Positions 50,083 to 59,191 of a DNA stretch of 64,000 nucleotides are shown here, one piece after another (within the stretch, counting starts at the first letter, position 1; every line of letters starts with the position of its first letter). The DNA lies in the NCBI GenBank assembly GCA_964502145.1, contig CAZCVI010000003.1, positions 170,727 to 234,726 of the forward strand. The letters run 5' to 3'. Source of the stretch: CAZCVI01 sp964502145 (GTDB lineage Bacteria; Acidobacteriota; Aminicenantia; UBA2199). The notes under the pieces are model-generated. The model was not told the DNA's origin, searched no databases, and was given only the letters and a program-made list of their open reading frames with translations. Position numbers and translations under genes: made by a program.

Positions 50083-53000
50083 ATGAAACATTTAACTGCA
50101 TGGTTAGTTATTGTGGCAAGTCTAACTCTGGGGGTCATGGAAAAGAAATTGAGTGCGACTACAGTTTCTCCTCAATATATCATCATTGATGATTACAATG
50201 GTGTTTCGTTTCCCGGGAGAGAATGGTATTACAGTTGTATTGATACCGACCGTGGGGCAATGGGATATCCCAGTGGGGCATATACCGTCAATACCGGTGG
50301 TGGCACCGCTTCCGTTACCGTTACCTCTGGATGGGGCGGTGTATGGACCAGCTTGTTATACAATGCTGTACTCAAAGCCGAACTGAACCCAGCCCAGCTA
50401 CTGGGCCCCTATGTCAAAAGCCAATATCAACCCAAAATCACCGGGATTGAAGTCGATGTGGTCTCAGGCACCGGAAAATTCAAGATAGAATTGAAGAATA
50501 AGAACGATGTGATTATCACACAGCAGTTTTACCAATTAACAGGTGGCCAGAAAACATTAACCTTAACCATCCCCGACCACGTTACAAATGCCACCATCTC
50601 TAAATTAAACTGGCTCGTTGATGGGCCCGGCCAAGCCACTATTGATGAAGTTCGTTTTGTTATTGATTCACCCCAATACCCAATCGCCGAGGCTGTATTT
50701 TTATTCACTTATGGTCACCTCAGCCAATGTTACGACGCCACTTCAGGATTGGTAAGAGACCGCGCTCGCTGGCCAGTTCAAGATTTTGCCGCCGTGCAAA
50801 ACATTGGGACTTTCGCCTTGGCGACTGCCATCGCTTGGAACCTCGGCTATGTGGATTATGCCTCTGCCAAAACAATTATTACCAAAACCAAAAATACCCT
50901 CCTGAACATCACCCGACATAAAAAAGGATTACTGCCCCATTACTTGAAAAATGGCAGTATTGTAAAAGATACCGAGTGGTCCAGCGTGGATACTGTGATC
51001 ACCCTGTTTGGAGAAATCCTTGCTTGTCAGGCTATGGGCGAAAATACTTCACAGTTAGAAGCCATGATAACGAATATTGATTGGAATGACCTGACCGATA
51101 ATGGCGCTCACTCCATCAGCATGGGGTATGATTATGCAGGCAATAAACTGGCCAGTCGTTGGGATATATTCGGCGCTGAATCCCTGCTGATGGCAATTGC
51201 ATACAGTGCAGCCACCGGTAAAACCAATGTTAAATTAGACCACTTTAAGACACCCCCTAGCTGGGATGGTTCTGGATTTAACGATGAATTGGCCACCCTA
51301 TTTTTCCCCGCTATTGGAATTGATATCTGGGGCAACGATTGGCTGACGTATAGGCAAACTGCTTTTAATAAGCAATGGCAATATTTTTCAGCCTCCAACT
51401 ATGCCACCTTCGGTTTATTTGGGTTAAGTGCCAGTGAAGTCCCCGAACCCTGGACCGTGGCAGAAAAAAAAGTGTACGGCGCCTGGGGTGTCGGTGGTCA
51501 TAACGGCTGGGCCAATGATGGTACAGCACTCGTGGGCTACCCGATTATTGCGCCTCATTACGCCGCTATGATCGCCTCTGAACATAAAGAAGTTTTCGAA
51601 AAGATGTTTTTATATTTGATTGATACAATAAAAATCTTTACTCCATTAAATAATGTCGAATCATTGGGTCTCGATAGTAGTGGCACCCTTCACTGGAACC
51701 CTTTAAAAGGATCGTGGAACCTTAGCCTCCAGGGATTGGGGGCGGGCCGTGCCCTGTCTGCTGGAAATTATTTGGCATATCAGGCATTGAGTAAAAACAA
51801 GTATCTTAATGATGGGTTTAATAAAATCATTACCATCTCATCACCCACTATATCTCTCAGCCGGAGCAGTATAAATTTCGGCGGCACCCCCTCAGTTTCC
51901 CCCGCCGCAGTTGATATATACGTGGAAAATAGTGGTGCTGGCACCTTACAATGGACCGCGACCACCAATCAAAGCTGGTTGCAAACCACACCCGCCAATG
52001 GAATCGGAGCGGGAGCCGTCAGTGTTTCAATTGATACAACAGGCTTAGCCCCTGGTAGTTACCAGGGCGTCGTTACGATCACAGATCCCAATGCGACTAA
52101 TTCGCCCCAGTCCGTGAGTGTAAATTTGGTAGTTTATGCCAATGGGTCTTCCAGTATCCCTTTCGGAGACTTTGCAACTCCCTTAGACGGTTCCAGTGTC
52201 AGCAGTAGTATTCCCGTCACCGGGTGGGTATTGGATGATATCGGTGTAGCCAGTGTCAAGCTGTACCGCGAAGAGGCCGGTAATCTGATTTATATCGGGG
52301 ATGCCCTCCTGGTTGAAGGTGCGCGCCCCGATGTAGAACTCGCTTACCCTACCTATCCCTCTAACAACAAGGCCGGTTGGGGATACATGTTGTTAACGAA
52401 TTTTTTACCCAATAACGGGAACGGGACATTTAAAATACATGTCATTGCAGTCGATATGGAAGGATTCGAGGCTTCATTGGGAAGCAAAACCATTATCTGT
52501 GACAATGCCCATGCCGTTAACCCTTTTGGAGCCATTGATACACCTTCACCCGGCGGTGTAGCCAGTGGCAGTCGTTTCGTTAACTGGGGGTGGGTATTAA
52601 CCCCGCAACCCAACAGTATTCCCACCAATGCGTCCACCATTCATGTTTATGTAGATGGAATCAATCTCGGTCATCCCACCTATAATATTTATAGAGCCGA
52701 TATAGCCACCCTTTTTCCCGGTTATGCCAACAGTAATAATGCCATTGGTTATTTTTATCTCGACACTACCCCCTATCCAAACGGCGTTCATACCATCCAA
52801 TGGACCGCCCAAGACAGCGCGGGTAACAGTGATGGGATTGGTAGCCGATATTTTACCGTGCGCAATACAGCCAATCCCCGCGCCAATACAGGAACAGAAA
52901 AATTGTCGCAACCAACTGCTAGCGCTGCTACCACTGCAATTCCCCTCAAGACATTGGAATCGCCATATATTGAATATCTTATGAGAGCAGATAACAAATT

Positions 53001-53307
53001 CAAGTCATTGGTCGAAAATAGAGATGGCACGTATGATCTCGAAATGACCGAGTTGGAAAGTATTGCCATCCAATTAAGTAATCACGCTACCGTGGTCGCC
53101 GGATACTCCATGGTTGGGAACTATCTGCGGCCTTTACCCCCTGGTCTTACAGTGGACCCCAAAAATGGGAAATTTTATTGGCAACCCGGCCCAGGCTTTG
53201 TGGGTGATTATCGTTTTGTATTCATGATAAAGGATAGCCATAATCAGGTCAGTAAAAAAATTATCAATGTAACCATGGTGCCCAAATTCTCCCCTCGTGT
53301 CCAGTGA
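50083..53307 (+). CDS. Large secreted glycoamylase-like multidomain protein
   Basis: A 1074-residue secreted protein with a signal peptide (about 1-27). Domain 1 (about 30-210) is beta-rich and carbohydrate-binding-like (ITGIEVDVVSGTGKFKIELK). Domain 2 (about 215-580) resembles the alpha/alpha-barrel glycoamylase-like fold (TSGLVRDRARWPVQDFAAVQ, TEWSSVDTVITLFGEILACQ, WGVGGHNGWANDGTALVGYP). Then come a BACON-type domain (about 590-685; QSWLQTTPANG...PGSYQGVVTI), two Ig-like modules starting PFGDFATP and PFGAIDTP (the second ends GSRYFTV), and a final He_PIG-like domain (PLPPGLTVDPKNGKFYWQPG). No C-terminal sorting motif is seen. It probably acts on extracellular glycans. AGGAGG precedes the start, and it is monocistronic with a terminator. 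Confidence 0.8.
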   Translation: MKHLTAWLVIVASLTLGVMEKKLSATTVSPQYIIIDDYNGVSFPGREWYYSCIDTDRGAMGYPSGAYTVNTGGGTASVTVTSGWGGVWTSLLYNAVLKAELNPAQLLGPYVKSQYQPKITGIEVDVVSGTGKFKIELKNKNDVIITQQFYQLTGGQKTLTLTIPDHVTNATISKLNWLVDGPGQATIDEVRFVIDSPQYPIAEAVFLFTYGHLSQCYDATSGLVRDRARWPVQDFAAVQNIGTFALATAIAWNLGYVDYASAKTIITKTKNTLLNITRHKKGLLPHYLKNGSIVKDTEWSSVDTVITLFGEILACQAMGENTSQLEAMITNIDWNDLTDNGAHSISMGYDYAGNKLASRWDIFGAESLLMAIAYSAATGKTNVKLDHFKTPPSWDGSGFNDELATLFFPAIGIDIWGNDWLTYRQTAFNKQWQYFSASNYATFGLFGLSASEVPEPWTVAEKKVYGAWGVGGHNGWANDGTALVGYPIIAPHYAAMIASEHKEVFEKMFLYLIDTIKIFTPLNNVESLGLDSSGTLHWNPLKGSWNLSLQGLGAGRALSAGNYLAYQALSKNKYLNDGFNKIITISSPTISLSRSSINFGGTPSVSPAAVDIYVENSGAGTLQWTATTNQSWLQTTPANGIGAGAVSVSIDTTGLAPGSYQGVVTITDPNATNSPQSVSVNLVVYANGSSSIPFGDFATPLDGSSVSSSIPVTGWVLDDIGVASVKLYREEAGNLIYIGDALLVEGARPDVELAYPTYPSNNKAGWGYMLLTNFLPNNGNGTFKIHVIAVDMEGFEASLGSKTIICDNAHAVNPFGAIDTPSPGGVASGSRFVNWGWVLTPQPNSIPTNASTIHVYVDGINLGHPTYNIYRADIATLFPGYANSNNAIGYFYLDTTPYPNGVHTIQWTAQDSAGNSDGIGSRYFTVRNTANPRANTGTEKLSQPTASAATTAIPLKTLESPYIEYLMRADNKFKSLVENRDGTYDLEMTELESIAIQLSNHATVVAGYSMVGNYLRPLPPGLTVDPKNGKFYWQPGPGFVGDYRFVFMIKDSHNQVSKKIINVTMVPKFSPRVQ

Positions 53308-53350
53308 AATAAAAGAGTATTTATTATTTGAAAATCGTGACTTAAAGTTT

Positions 53351-53383
53351 AACAGGTCAGGCTTTCGCCTGACCTGTTATTTT
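53351..53383. terminator. Bidirectional terminator between convergent genes
   Basis: AACAGGTCAGGC and GCCTGACCTGTT form a perfect 12-bp stem with a 4-base loop. ATTTTT follows on the plus strand, with a weaker T-rich tail on the minus strand. Confidence 0.85.
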
Positions 53384-53399
53384 TCTACTAATTATTGTT

Positions 53400-54587
53400 T
53401 TACTTAATATGCTTGATGATCTCGTCGGTCATCTGCGTTGTGGACGCTGCACCTTCACTTAATACAGACTGTGTACCACGAAGCTTTAACATATCATAGG
53501 TTTTTACTTTTCCTTCTTCTACTACTTCAGCAATCGCCTTGCGGATTTTTTCCGATTTAGCGTTCTCGCCGATATGCTCCAACATCATGCAAGCCGAAAG
53601 AATCATCGCAATCGGATTCACAATACTCGGACTGAAGGTTTCATACTTCGGTGCTGAACCATGTGTGGGTTCAAAAATCGCCACCTTCTCACCCAGGTTG
53701 GCAGAACACCCAAAACCCAATCCACCCACCAAACCGGCAAAACCATCCGAACAGATATCGCCAAACATGTTACCACTGACAATCACCCCGTAATCTTCCG
53801 GGTTCTTCGTCAGCCACATCATCTGCGCATCAATATTCGTATCCACCACTTTAATGCCCGGATACTCTTTGGCCATTGCTTTACCTAAAGATAACATCAT
53901 ACCCGACGTTTCCCGGATGACATTGGGTTTTTCGCAAATCGTTACCGTTTTATAGCCGAACTTCTTGGCATACTCAAAGCCCGCCCGTAAAATACGGGTG
54001 GTCGCTTTCTTGGTGAAAATACGCAGCGAAATAGCCAGTTCCTCTTTAGGAGTATTGGCGAAAGTCTTCATCTTGGGGTGAGTGTTTAATGCCGCATAGA
54101 CATTATCCGGGGGATTGGTCCATTCCACACCGCAGTACAAGCATTCCGTGTTCTGACGGAAGATCACAGCATCCACTACCGGCTCTTCAATCTTGCCACC
54201 AAACCCACGGCGCACAAAATTCAAGGGGTTACCTTTAAATGTCTTGCAGGGCCGGATACAAATATCCAGATCAAAATGCTGCCGCAGCCCTACAATAGGA
54301 CTATAATACACATGCCCTTTCCCCTGTAGTGCCGGGTCCAATTCTTTTTCCGCATCCGCTTTCGGTTTTGACGTGATGGCGCCAAACAAGGAAAGTCCAT
54401 GCTTTTCCAGCAGATCCAATGTGCGCTGCGGCAACGGATTTCCCTCTTTACACCAGAATTCCCAGCCGATGTCCCCATGAACATAATCTGCTTCGAAACC
54501 TACTGCTTCCAATACCCGGACCGCTTCCGGCATGACTGTTTTACCAATGCCGTCTCCCGGCATCGTCACTACTGTTCTTTTTGACAT
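53400..54587 (-). CDS. Isocitrate/isopropylmalate dehydrogenase family enzyme
   Basis: A 395-residue beta-decarboxylating dehydrogenase. The N-terminus VVTMPGDGIGKTVMPEAVRVL, the substrate-arginine region, FRQNTECLYCG and the metal-binding signature NMFGDICSDGFAGLVGGLGF are clear, as is GSAPKY near the cofactor site. It oxidatively decarboxylates a 2-hydroxy-3-carboxy acid (isopropylmalate, isocitrate or homoisocitrate). The preceding genes are the leuC/leuD-type dehydratase subunits, so isopropylmalate is the natural guess. With no leuA, and with the TECLYCG variant of the usual TEGLYSG, the exact substrate is open. GGAGGAG precedes the ATG. It is the last gene of the operon. Confidence 0.88.
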   Translation of the reverse strand: MSKRTVVTMPGDGIGKTVMPEAVRVLEAVGFEADYVHGDIGWEFWCKEGNPLPQRTLDLLEKHGLSLFGAITSKPKADAEKELDPALQGKGHVYYSPIVGLRQHFDLDICIRPCKTFKGNPLNFVRRGFGGKIEEPVVDAVIFRQNTECLYCGVEWTNPPDNVYAALNTHPKMKTFANTPKEELAISLRIFTKKATTRILRAGFEYAKKFGYKTVTICEKPNVIRETSGMMLSLGKAMAKEYPGIKVVDTNIDAQMMWLTKNPEDYGVIVSGNMFGDICSDGFAGLVGGLGFGCSANLGEKVAIFEPTHGSAPKYETFSPSIVNPIAMILSACMMLEHIGENAKSEKIRKAIAEVVEEGKVKTYDMLKLRGTQSVLSEGAASTTQMTDEIIKHIK

Positions 54588-54648
54588 AACTCCTCCATTG
54601 TAATAATACTATTATTACTATATTTTATTATTTCCGTACTCATACGGT

Positions 54649-55149
54649 TTATTTTTTTCCTATTTGCGCCTTGATGTAATCAATCAGGCCATTGTTGTTC
54701 AGAATATCCATCACCGTTTGCGGATACGGGGGGAACGTAAACGTACCCCTGGGCGTGATAATCTGTCCGTTTTCCATATCAATCGTCACCGCGTCGCCAT
54801 TTTCAATTGCGGCCACCGCTTCCGGTGACTTGATTGCTGGCATGCCCGCGTTAATCGCATTGCGAAAATAAATACGCGAGAAAGACTTGGCAATAATCAC
54901 CCGGATACCCGCGTATTTAATCGCTACTGCCGCTTGCTCACGGGAAGACCCCATACCAAAGTTCGTGCCCGCTACCAGGATATCCCCGTCCTTAACTTTA
55001 GTGACAAATTCAGGGTCCAGGTCTTCTAACGCGTGTTTCGCCATTTCTTCCGGTTCCATTTTCTGGTAAGTATATTTCCCCGGAAAAATTACATCTGTAT
55101 TAATATCATCACCGTATTTCCAAACGTTACCCGTAAATTTCCCGATCAT
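54649..55149 (-). CDS. leuD: 3-isopropylmalate dehydratase-type small subunit
   Basis: 166 residues from MIGKFTGNVWKYGDD; GGAGG five bases before this ATG and the four-base ATGA overlap with leuC fix the start (a longer frame reads back into leuC). The family landmarks NTDVIFPGKYT, VAGTNFGMGSSREQAAVAIK, VIIAKSFSRIYFRNAINAG and the C-terminal VMDILNNNGLIDYIK are complete. It is the swivelling small subunit pairing with LeuC in the [4Fe-4S] hydro-lyase. The short archaeal/thermophile-type LeuD length agrees with the short LeuC. A homoaconitase or other aconitase-family substrate cannot be excluded. Confidence 0.92.
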   Translation of the reverse strand: MIGKFTGNVWKYGDDINTDVIFPGKYTYQKMEPEEMAKHALEDLDPEFVTKVKDGDILVAGTNFGMGSSREQAAVAIKYAGIRVIIAKSFSRIYFRNAINAGMPAIKSPEAVAAIENGDAVTIDMENGQIITPRGTFTFPPYPQTVMDILNNNGLIDYIKAQIGKK

Positions 55150-56393
55150 AAGAACCTCCCTGGATGTGTGATTTCTCCCGTGATTGCCGAGGCCGCTACA
55201 CTCAGTGGGGAGCCCAGATAAATTTCCGAATCGCGGCAGCCCATCCGGCCCTTGAAGTTGCGATTGGCCGTGGAAAAAGTAACTTCCCCCGGCGCCATCA
55301 CGCCCATATGCGCGCCCAAACATGGACCACAACCCGGATTTAACACCATCGCCCCGGAATCCACAAAAATCTCCAGCAAGCCCTTCTTTAATGCCGCCTG
55401 ATAAATCGGCCATGAAGCCGGGATAATCAGTGTCCGTGCTTTTACTTTCTGACCTTTTAATATTCTGGCCGCCGCTTCTAAATCACTCAGTCTACCATTA
55501 GTACAAGTCCCAATCAGTGCTTGATCAATCTTCGTACCCGCCACCGCTTCAATCGGCGCGTAATTATCCACCGTATGTGGTTTCGCTACCGAGGGTGAGA
55601 GCTTCGACACATCAAATTCAAGTACCTGGCAGTACGTCGCATCCGGGTCCGAATAAAGCGCTTCGAATTCGCTTTTAGCCCGTCCACGGATAAAATCAAA
55701 CGTGATATGATCCGGTGGTACATACCCATTCTTCGCGCCCATTTCTGCTGCCATGTTGGTTAACACGATGCGTTCCCCGATATCCATCAGTCCCACCGTT
55801 TCGCCCGTGAACTCCACCGATTTGTAATCCGCCCCATCCGCTTTAATCTGACCAATAATATAAAGCACGATATCCTTCGGCGTAATAAACGGGGGAATAA
55901 TACCGTTAATCACAATTTTCATTGTTTCAGGAACCTGGAACCACAATTCCCCTGTTGCCCAGATAGCCGCCGCTTCCGAGCGTCCAATGCCCGTGGCAAA
56001 GGCACCCACTGCCCCATACGTCGTTGTATGGGAATCCGACCCCGCAATCAACTTGCCCGGCATGGCAAAACCCTCATCTACAAAAACCTGATGGCAAATG
56101 CCACGGTTCACATCGTAAAAATGGGAAATCCCCTGCTCTTGCACAAACTTACGGATTTCCTGGTGATTGATTGCAGACGATTCCTTCGGTGCGGGAACTT
56201 CATGGTCTAGAATAATCACTACCCGTTCCGGGTACTTCACACGGCTGACCCCGATCTTTTTAAAGGTTCCAGCAATGGCAGCCGCATTGTCGTGGGACAT
56301 GATGTAATCCGGTTCCACCGACACGATGGCACCAGCAGACACATCTTTGCCCGCTTTTAAACTCATTAATTTCTCTACAAAAGTTTTCGGCAT
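55146..56393 (-). CDS. leuC: 3-isopropylmalate dehydratase-type large subunit
   Basis: A 415-residue aconitase-superfamily large subunit of the shorter (LeuC2/HacA-like) type. The cluster ligands are Cys in LIGTCTNGRLSDLEAA and the C-x2-C of NPGCGPCLGAHMG. Other signatures are DHEVPAPKESSAINHQEIRKF and AGSDSHTTTYGAVGAFATGIGRSEAA. It isomerises 2-isopropylmalate to 3-isopropylmalate, or a homologous substrate, with LeuD. Its stop overlaps the leuD ATG by four bases and a dehydrogenase gene follows, giving a three-gene operon. GAGGAG precedes the ATG, and a promoter lies at 56424-56452. leuA is absent from the window. Confidence 0.92.
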   Translation of the reverse strand: MPKTFVEKLMSLKAGKDVSAGAIVSVEPDYIMSHDNAAAIAGTFKKIGVSRVKYPERVVIILDHEVPAPKESSAINHQEIRKFVQEQGISHFYDVNRGICHQVFVDEGFAMPGKLIAGSDSHTTTYGAVGAFATGIGRSEAAAIWATGELWFQVPETMKIVINGIIPPFITPKDIVLYIIGQIKADGADYKSVEFTGETVGLMDIGERIVLTNMAAEMGAKNGYVPPDHITFDFIRGRAKSEFEALYSDPDATYCQVLEFDVSKLSPSVAKPHTVDNYAPIEAVAGTKIDQALIGTCTNGRLSDLEAAARILKGQKVKARTLIIPASWPIYQAALKKGLLEIFVDSGAMVLNPGCGPCLGAHMGVMAPGEVTFSTANRNFKGRMGCRDSEIYLGSPLSVAASAITGEITHPGRFL

Positions 56394-56423
56394 AATTTAT
56401 ACTCCTCATTCAGTCCAGATATA

Positions 56424-56452
56424 ATTGTATAACAAACACTATCAATTGTAAA
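56424..56452 (-). promoter_or_regulatory. Promoter of the leuC-leuD-dehydrogenase operon
   Basis: On the minus strand, TTTACA, a 17-base spacer and TACAAT, 31 bases before the leuC ATG. No T-box or leucine leader peptide is visible in so short a leader. Confidence 0.65.
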
Positions 56453-56466
56453 GGGGGGCTGATCTC

Positions 56467-56620
56467 CCTGAATCCACCGTCAAGTTTTTGAAAAGACTGG
56501 ACTTACTGGACATTCTGGACGTACTGGACTTCACAAAATCCTTGATTTTTACAGCTTGTCCATATCGTCCATATTGTCCACATCGTCCATATCGTCCACC
56601 TAATTTCCAAAATCCACTCA
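56467..56620. repeat. Composite palindromic element C (9-bp GGAC/GTCC units)
   Basis: It starts CCTGAATCCACCGTCAAG, then four GGAC units (56499-56534), a short spacer, and five GTCC units (56558-56602: GTCCATATC type). The two halves are imperfectly complementary. The right end is decayed compared with element B. Confidence 0.8.
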
Positions 56621-56690
56621 TACCGTGCAAACTTTATTCCCCCCCACCCCGTATTACTATTATTAAGATTCAAAAATTAAGGAGTAACGC

Positions 56691-58343
56691 ATGAGGATAA
56701 AAAAGCAACAAAACATGACAGGAAGAGTATTATTCACCCTATTTATCATTTTATTTTCCGTCTTTATCGGCACCGGCAATATGCTGGCGACTGATTATTC
56801 AGCAGAGTTATTAAAAACAAAGCAGTCTATTAAAAGCAGCATGTTGATGTCGCACATCGACTTTCTCGCTTCCTGGTATTGTCGTGGCCGAGCCACCGGT
56901 GATATCGGCATGGAAGTGGCCGACCAATACATCACTTCTGTTTTAAGCGGCATCGGTATCACCCCTGCTGGTGAATATGGAGGTTTTTTCCAGAATGTTA
57001 AGGTTATCACCAGAACCCTGGACAAAACCATTCGCCTTGAATTAGCAGATACCACCACTGGCATCAACAGCCTTAGCCGCGCCCGGTTGGATTGGGATTT
57101 TTTGCCTGTCAGCTTATCTGCCGAAACCGCTGTCACCGCACCCATTATATTTGCCGGGTACGGCATTACCGCCCCCGAACATCACTACGATGATTATAAT
57201 AATATCAACGCTGCCGGTAAAATTGTTCTCGTGATGCGCCATGAACCCGGTGAAAAATTGGAATCCAGCCCCTTTGACGGCACCAAAATTTCCGCGCACG
57301 GCACCCTCTTACAGAAAATCCTCAATGCCCAAAAACACGGCGCTGTGGGTATTATTTTTGTCACCGACCCCCTGAACCATGAGAATACCGCGGTAAAAGG
57401 TGGTTCCTGGATGAGCGGAACCTATTGGCCATTGTTATCTGAAGAGAGCATGAAAGACCGTGAAGATTTTAAGTTCATGGAATTCTCCCCGCAAATGCGA
57501 CTCGCCGAGATGGATTTCGGGATAAAAATCCCCGTTGTCTTGGTTGATGGCAAATGGGCCGCCAGAATTCTCGGTGAGAACCACTCGCTGGTGCAAATCC
57601 AAGAACAAATCGATAAAACCAACAGGCCCAATTCCTTTGTTTTGGCAGGAAAAAAAATCACCATGGATATCTTTTTTAAAACCGAACCCGTGATCGCCCA
57701 TAATATCGTGGCCAAACTCGAAGGCAGCGACCCCGAATTAAAAAATGAAGTGATCATCATTGGCGCCCATTACGACCACATTGGCAAAGACAAACGCGGC
57801 CAAGTGAACGGCGGTGCCGATGACAATGCCTCTGGCACCTCCGTCGTCATTGAAATGGCCCGCGCTTTTAAAAATTTGCCAGTCGCCCCCAAACGAACCA
57901 TCCTCTTTATCCTGTTTACCGGTGAAGAAGAAGGGTTGCTCGGTTCCTGGTATTACACCTTGCATCCTATTTATCCAAATGCCAAAACCATTGCCATGTT
58001 TAATCTCGACATGGTTGGACGCAACGATGTCTCCCAGGTCTCCTTGATGGGCAAGTACCAGTACCCCAAACTCTTTCAAGTCGTTGAGGCTGCCAATAAA
58101 AAGAGCGTCAACTTCGAGATGAATTTTAATTCCGAGGGTTCCTTGGCCAATTCAGATCAGTTCTTTTTCATGCGTACTGGCATACCCTCCATCTATCTCA
58201 ATTCTGGCAGCCATGACGACTACCATTCCCCCCGGGACACCGTTGATCGCGTCGTACCCCAAAAGGTAGAGAAAATTGCCCACCTCCTGTTTCTCTCCGT
58301 GTGGGACGTGGCCAATTTACCCGCCCAAACATCGTTTAAATAA
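56691..58343 (+). CDS. M28-family metallopeptidase (secreted aminopeptidase-like)
   Basis: A 550-residue secreted protein with a signal peptide in residues ~10-35 (ending LATD). A PA-like inserted domain (about 130-290; IIFAGYGITAPEHHYDDYNN, GAVGIIFVTDPLNHENT) interrupts the N-terminal part. The M28 zinc peptidase domain has all ligands: His in IGAHYDHIG, Asp in GGADDNASG, Glu-Glu in FTGEEEGLLGS, Asp in FNLDMVGRN, and His in SHDDYHSPRDT. It should remove N-terminal amino acids from peptides in the periplasm or outside. AAGGAG lies before the ATG. It is followed closely by a lipoprotein-sorting-like gene, probably in one transcript with queA. Confidence 0.92.
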   Translation: MRIKKQQNMTGRVLFTLFIILFSVFIGTGNMLATDYSAELLKTKQSIKSSMLMSHIDFLASWYCRGRATGDIGMEVADQYITSVLSGIGITPAGEYGGFFQNVKVITRTLDKTIRLELADTTTGINSLSRARLDWDFLPVSLSAETAVTAPIIFAGYGITAPEHHYDDYNNINAAGKIVLVMRHEPGEKLESSPFDGTKISAHGTLLQKILNAQKHGAVGIIFVTDPLNHENTAVKGGSWMSGTYWPLLSEESMKDREDFKFMEFSPQMRLAEMDFGIKIPVVLVDGKWAARILGENHSLVQIQEQIDKTNRPNSFVLAGKKITMDIFFKTEPVIAHNIVAKLEGSDPELKNEVIIIGAHYDHIGKDKRGQVNGGADDNASGTSVVIEMARAFKNLPVAPKRTILFILFTGEEEGLLGSWYYTLHPIYPNAKTIAMFNLDMVGRNDVSQVSLMGKYQYPKLFQVVEAANKKSVNFEMNFNSEGSLANSDQFFFMRTGIPSIYLNSGSHDDYHSPRDTVDRVVPQKVEKIAHLLFLSVWDVANLPAQTSFK

Positions 58344-58378
58344 TCGTTAAAATAATGAATCTTCATATGGAGCACATC

Positions 58379-59191
58379 ATGAAAGAGATTAAAAAATTAC
58401 AAAAGACACCGTTATTGTTTGTTTTGCCATTTTTAATATATATACTGGTTTTCTGTTTCCAATTGTCTCTCGCCGCCCAAACCACACCCCAGGAAGCCAA
58501 AGATATTGTCGCCCAATGTGTGACCCGCATGGGTGGTGAAGCCGCTATTCAAAATTTCGCCAATTTCAAAGCCGAAGGAGACATGCTCATCACCTTTGGT
58601 ACCCGGCAAATTCCCGGTAAAGTGACCGTGATTTATCAGGGCGAAAAGATTTACAATCGGGCCGATATCAGCTTTGGCAGCGAAACCATGAAAGCCATAC
58701 GCGCCTATGATGGCAAGGTCGCCTGGAGTGAACGTATGGGCCACCTGACAGACGAGCCCGCCCTGAATTTTGAATCCGATGCCCGGCACACCATGGCCCT
58801 TTTATTGGCTAAAAATACCACCTATGCACTCGGCACCACCACCGAGATCGATGGTAAAAAAGTCGTGGCCATTGAAGCCACCACCAACGATAATAAAACC
58901 ACCTTTTATATTACCACCGATACCTATACCGTTCTGGAAATCGTTTATAAAGACCTCTATTTCGGTGACAAAGAAATAAAAGAAATGATCGAAAAACGAA
59001 TCAGTTACAGCGATTACAAAGAGAAAGACGGCCAACTTTTCCCTTATACCTGGAAGCAATCCCTTGAAGGAAAAAGCAATGTTGAATTTCATTTTACCCA
59101 GATTACCTTTAGCCCCACCGTATCCCCCTCGTTATTCACCCGTCCCGATGAAAAAATGGATTTGCGTGTTTTTGAAGAAAAGATGGACTGA
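58379..59191 (+). CDS. Outer-membrane lipoprotein-sorting-like secreted protein
   Basis: 270 residues from MKEIKKLQKTPL, preferred because GGAG lies six bases upstream and the signal peptide (to LSLAAQ) then has a normal length; an ATG 24 bases earlier is the alternative. The mature part has the LolA/LolB-like half-barrel look of 'outer membrane lipoprotein-sorting' family proteins: VAQCVTRMGGEAAIQNF, then KVTVIYQGEKIYNRADIS, AYDGKVAWSE and LFPYTWKQSLEG, common next to peptidases. It may bind lipid or lipoprotein in the periplasm; this is inferred. Its stop and the queA ATG share one base (TGATG). Confidence 0.75.
   Translation: MKEIKKLQKTPLLFVLPFLIYILVFCFQLSLAAQTTPQEAKDIVAQCVTRMGGEAAIQNFANFKAEGDMLITFGTRQIPGKVTVIYQGEKIYNRADISFGSETMKAIRAYDGKVAWSERMGHLTDEPALNFESDARHTMALLLAKNTTYALGTTTEIDGKKVVAIEATTNDNKTTFYITTDTYTVLEIVYKDLYFGDKEIKEMIEKRISYSDYKEKDGQLFPYTWKQSLEGKSNVEFHFTQITFSPTVSPSLFTRPDEKMDLRVFEEKMD

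Noticed and set aside
55150..55413. Longer LeuD frame
   Set aside because: The extension is simply an alternative frame of leuC; the ribosome site and ATGA overlap fix the shorter start.
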